In this document: positions 5,283 through 7,255 of the stretch, piece by piece
Layout of the letters: every line of letters starts with the position of its first letter
How positions within the stretch are numbered: the stretch's first letter is position 1
Assembly (NCBI GenBank): GCA_002315715.1
Contig: DCHY01000022.1
Location: forward strand, 14,889 to 22,143
Origin: Clostridiales bacterium UBA1740
GTDB lineage: Bacteria; Bacillota; Clostridia; Oscillospirales; CAG-272
Direction: 5' to 3'
Length of the DNA stretch: 7,255 nt
Program-made: the position numbers and the translations under genes
The notes under the pieces: generated by a model
Told to the model about the DNA's origin: nothing
Seen by the model: only the letters and a program-made list of their open reading frames with translations
Database searches by the model: none

Positions 5283-5333
5283 GAAAGCGACGTTTTTTCT
5301 TAAAAGAAGCGGCAAAGCGGATGTTTTCTTTCG
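5283..5333. repeat. Degenerate partial third copy of the repeat
   Basis: GAAAGCGACG-T6-C (5283-5299) resembles AGAAGCGACA-T6-C of the two good copies, and it ends in a TTTTCTTTCG that matches the spacer after copy 1. The left half with the GAAA hairpin is absent. A short TTCT-TAAA-AGAA dyad (5297-5308) stands where the T/A hairpin lies in the other copies. Confidence 0.5.
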
Positions 5334-5370
5334 AATTGCTTAAATGTTCTGTCGGTTTTTGTGCAAAATG

Positions 5371-5466
5371 GTCAATAAGAGTGTATTCATAACATAAAAA
5401 ATCGAAAAAGAACGGAAAAACATGACAAAATATGTTATCCTATTACAACAAACACGTCTTATTGAC
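5371..5466 (+). promoter_or_regulatory. Long inverted repeat upstream of the lipoprotein gene
   Basis: GTCAATAAGA (5371-5380) is the exact reverse complement of TCTTATTGAC (5457-5466). Pairing continues with GTGT (5381-5384) against ACAC (5452-5455) past one extra base. Nested inside, ATAACAT (5389-5395) pairs with ATGTTAT (5432-5438). The 3' arm ends four bases before the GGAGG of the lipoprotein gene. It may be a structured leader or an operator pair. No convincing promoter is visible; an extended -10-like TGTTATCCT lies at 5433-5441, without a matching -35. Confidence 0.5.
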
Positions 5467-5480
5467 AATCGGAGGAAACT

Positions 5481-7255
5481 ATGAAGAAACTGCCTTTGCT
5501 TCTACTTTTGCTCACCCTGTTTGTCCTCGGCACTTTTGCGCTATCGTCTTGTGATGACGTCGGCGCGGAATTGTCCGCCCTCACGGCACAACTCGGACTT
5601 CCCGACGTTCGCGTCGAATGCGAGCATTCTTTTCTGGAGGTCGCCGTCGTCAAGGAGGCGACTTGCACCGAGAGCGGGGAAAGAACGCTGCGGTGCGCTC
5701 GATGCGGTTTCGAAAAAAATGAGGAAATCCCCCTGCTTGAACACACCTTCTTTGAGGACTACTCCGTCGACCTTGCGCCGACTTGTTTGACGGACGGCAA
5801 AAAATCCATCCGCTGCAGCGTTTGTCAGATGGAAAAAGAAGGTTCTTCCGTGGTGCTAATTAAACTCGAGCACGACTTTTCGATCCTCTATAAACGCGTG
5901 GATGCCAACTGTACCGCAGAGGGCAAAAACGTCTATTTGTGCACCAACTGTCAAGCCATCAAAACCGAACCGATTGCCAAAACCGAACACGTTTTTGACA
6001 GAGAAGTGCGAACCAATGCGTATCTTTTGACCGCCGCCACTTGCACGTCGCGCGCGGAATACGTCAAATCCTGCGTTTGCGGAAAAGCCGGCACCGAAAC
6101 CTTCCAAAGCGGTGACGTCCTTGCGCATATCTACGATAGAGAAGTGATATCCGACACGACTTTATGCTCTGCCGCAACTTGCAGAGCAAAAGCCCAATAT
6201 GCCTATTCCTGCGTCTGCGGCGCCATCGGCACCGAGACTTTTGAAAGCGGAGAAAAACTCCCCCACGCGTTTGGCGATTGGACGTTGGCTTTGCCTGCCA
6301 CTTGTACCGAAAAAGGAAGCGAGCGTCGAGACTGTTCCGCTTGTGATGCGTATGAATTGCAAGAGGTCAATGCGCTTGGCCATGATTTTGCCGACACTTG
6401 GACCATAGACGTCCCGGCAGATTGCCTGACGGTGGGATCCAAGTCGCATCATTGTCAAAGAACCGGCTGTACGGAAAAGGACAGCGTCACCGAAATCGCG
6501 GCACTCGGGCACGTTTGGCAGTGGGAAGTTGACACTGCGGCGACCAAAATCGCCGCCGGCAAAAAGCACGAAGAATGCACCCGTTGCCACGCAAAACAGA
6601 ATGAAAACACCGAAATTCCCCTGCTCGTTTGCGACCATACCAATAAAGCGGAAACGCTTGCCGTTTCACCGACTTGCCTTGTCGCGGGAAAACGCGGATA
6701 TTTCTATTGCCCCGACTGTGAAAAGTATTTTGAAGACAGCACGTGTCAGTTGCTTATCACAGACGCCATCGCCGATTTCGGCATCGTGTCGCCGCTCGGT
6801 CATGCGTTTACCGTTTATACCTCCAACGGCGATGCAACTTGCACGGCAGACGGCACCAAAACCGCGACTTGCGATAGAACGAATTGCACCGAAACCGATA
6901 CCAAAACCGACGTCGGCTCAATGCTTTCCCACACCTACGATAAAGAGGTGACAAACGCCGATTACTTGAAATCCGCCGCCACCTGCACGGAAAAAGCCAT
7001 CTATTATAAATCCTGCGTTTGCGGCGCAAAAGGTGACGACACGTTTGAGAGCGGCGAAAAACTTGCTCATACTTACAACCAAGAGATTGCCACGGAAACC
7101 TACCTTAAGTCCGCCGCTACCTGCACCGCAAAGGCTGTCTATTACAAGTCTTGCGTCTGCGGCGACAAGGGCACCGACACCATTGAAAACGGCGAAATGC
7201 TCGCGCATACCTACAACCAAGAGGTTGCCACGGCAACGTATTTGAAATCCGCCGC
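5481..7255 (+). CDS. Lipoprotein made of Cys/His-rich tandem repeats; 3' end outside window
   Basis: The frame is open from ATG 5481 (GGAGG at 5471-5475) to the window end, 591 codons. Residues 1-23 are a lipoprotein signal peptide (M-K-K, a long Leu-rich core, lipobox L-S-S-C with Cys24), so the protein is exported and lipid-anchored. From Cys47 on it is a chain of about 12 repeats of 40-55 residues, plus a partial one. Each is bounded by His (L-G-H-D-F or L-A-H-T-Y) and holds the pattern T-C-T-x-x-G, about ten residues, then C-x-x-C or C-x-C. There are 40 cysteines in the part seen. Short units with C-x-x-C (1-3, 6) alternate with 46-residue units with C-V-C-G (4, 5, 11, 12). Similar repeats occur in surface proteins of gut Bacillota; I do not know a function. 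The Cys3-His pattern could bind metal or form disulfides. Confidence 0.85.
   Translation, partial: MKKLPLLLLLLTLFVLGTFALSSCDDVGAELSALTAQLGLPDVRVECEHSFLEVAVVKEATCTESGERTLRCARCGFEKNEEIPLLEHTFFEDYSVDLAPTCLTDGKKSIRCSVCQMEKEGSSVVLIKLEHDFSILYKRVDANCTAEGKNVYLCTNCQAIKTEPIAKTEHVFDREVRTNAYLLTAATCTSRAEYVKSCVCGKAGTETFQSGDVLAHIYDREVISDTTLCSAATCRAKAQYAYSCVCGAIGTETFESGEKLPHAFGDWTLALPATCTEKGSERRDCSACDAYELQEVNALGHDFADTWTIDVPADCLTVGSKSHHCQRTGCTEKDSVTEIAALGHVWQWEVDTAATKIAAGKKHEECTRCHAKQNENTEIPLLVCDHTNKAETLAVSPTCLVAGKRGYFYCPDCEKYFEDSTCQLLITDAIADFGIVSPLGHAFTVYTSNGDATCTADGTKTATCDRTNCTETDTKTDVGSMLSHTYDKEVTNADYLKSAATCTEKAIYYKSCVCGAKGDDTFESGEKLAHTYNQEIATETYLKSAATCTAKAVYYKSCVCGDKGTDTIENGEMLAHTYNQEVATATYLKSA
6930..7255 (+). 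repeat. 138-bp tandem coding repeats within the lipoprotein gene
   Basis: Units begin at about 6930, 7068 and 7206 (the last cut by the window end), each coding for a 46-residue block starting H-T-Y. Units 2 and 3 are nearly identical where both can be seen, differing mainly at third codon positions. Two older relatives of the same length lie at 5988-6263. Confidence 0.85.

Noticed and set aside
5018..5392. Open frames on both strands across the repeat island (about 86 codons minus, and a plus-strand frame overlapping rplL)
   Set aside because: The two repeat copies differ by a one-base indel and read in different frames, composition is Lys/Phe/Arg from A and T runs, and no ribosome binding site is present.
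5462..5467. TTGACA as a -35 element for the lipoprotein gene
   Set aside because: It lies only 13 bases before the start codon and any -10 would fall inside the coding region; it is better explained as part of the inverted-repeat arm.
6162..6638. Minus-strand frames opposite the lipoprotein gene
   Set aside because: The plus strand is open for 591 codons with a lipoprotein signal and regular repeats; the antisense frames mirror the repeat composition.

Overview
The window reads as a chromosomal segment of an anaerobic, moderate-GC Bacillota (Clostridia-like) bacterium. The indications are strong AGGAGG-type ribosome binding sites, TTGACA/TATAAT promoters, a Firmicutes-style L10 leader attenuator, a DUF896 (YnzC-like) protein, a small clostridial-type DUF11 protein, and an oxygen-detoxifying flavodiiron protein followed by a rubredoxin. 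Finer taxonomy cannot be read from the sequence. There is no sign of phage, insertion sequences, CRISPR or tRNA/rRNA genes.

Layout. (1) 1-867: the 3' part of a flavodiiron (FprA-type) gene, then a compact 44-residue rubredoxin and a strong terminator. The two proteins form an O2/NO reduction pair. (2) 882-1730, minus strand: a 282-residue DUF11-repeat protein without a signal peptide, convergent with rubredoxin. Its leader holds two abutting dyads. (3) 1814-2533: a consensus promoter drives a two-gene unit, a 50-residue DUF896 protein and a Cys-rich, acidic, tail-anchored membrane protein. (4) 2540-3926: a terminator with a possible competing antiterminator, then an AGCS-family Na+/alanine-type symporter. 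(5) 3910-5077: a perfect consensus promoter inside the symporter's 3' end, the L10 leader with mutually exclusive hairpins, rplJ, rplL and a strong terminator. This ribosomal stalk operon stands apart from rplK-rplA and rpoB here. (6) 5078-5480: a 400-bp gene-free stretch with a tandem, structured, non-coding repeat island and a long inverted repeat in front of the last gene. (7) 5481-7255, running off the end: a lipoprotein built almost entirely of Cys/His-rich tandem repeats.

Most of the window is housekeeping. The parts that merit a second look are the non-coding repeat island at 5080-5333, the Cys/His repeat lipoprotein with recently duplicated 138-bp units, the rubredoxin with a C-P-C first cysteine pair, the candidate attenuator before the symporter, and the inverted repeat at 5371-5466. 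I saw no complete undescribed multi-gene system.
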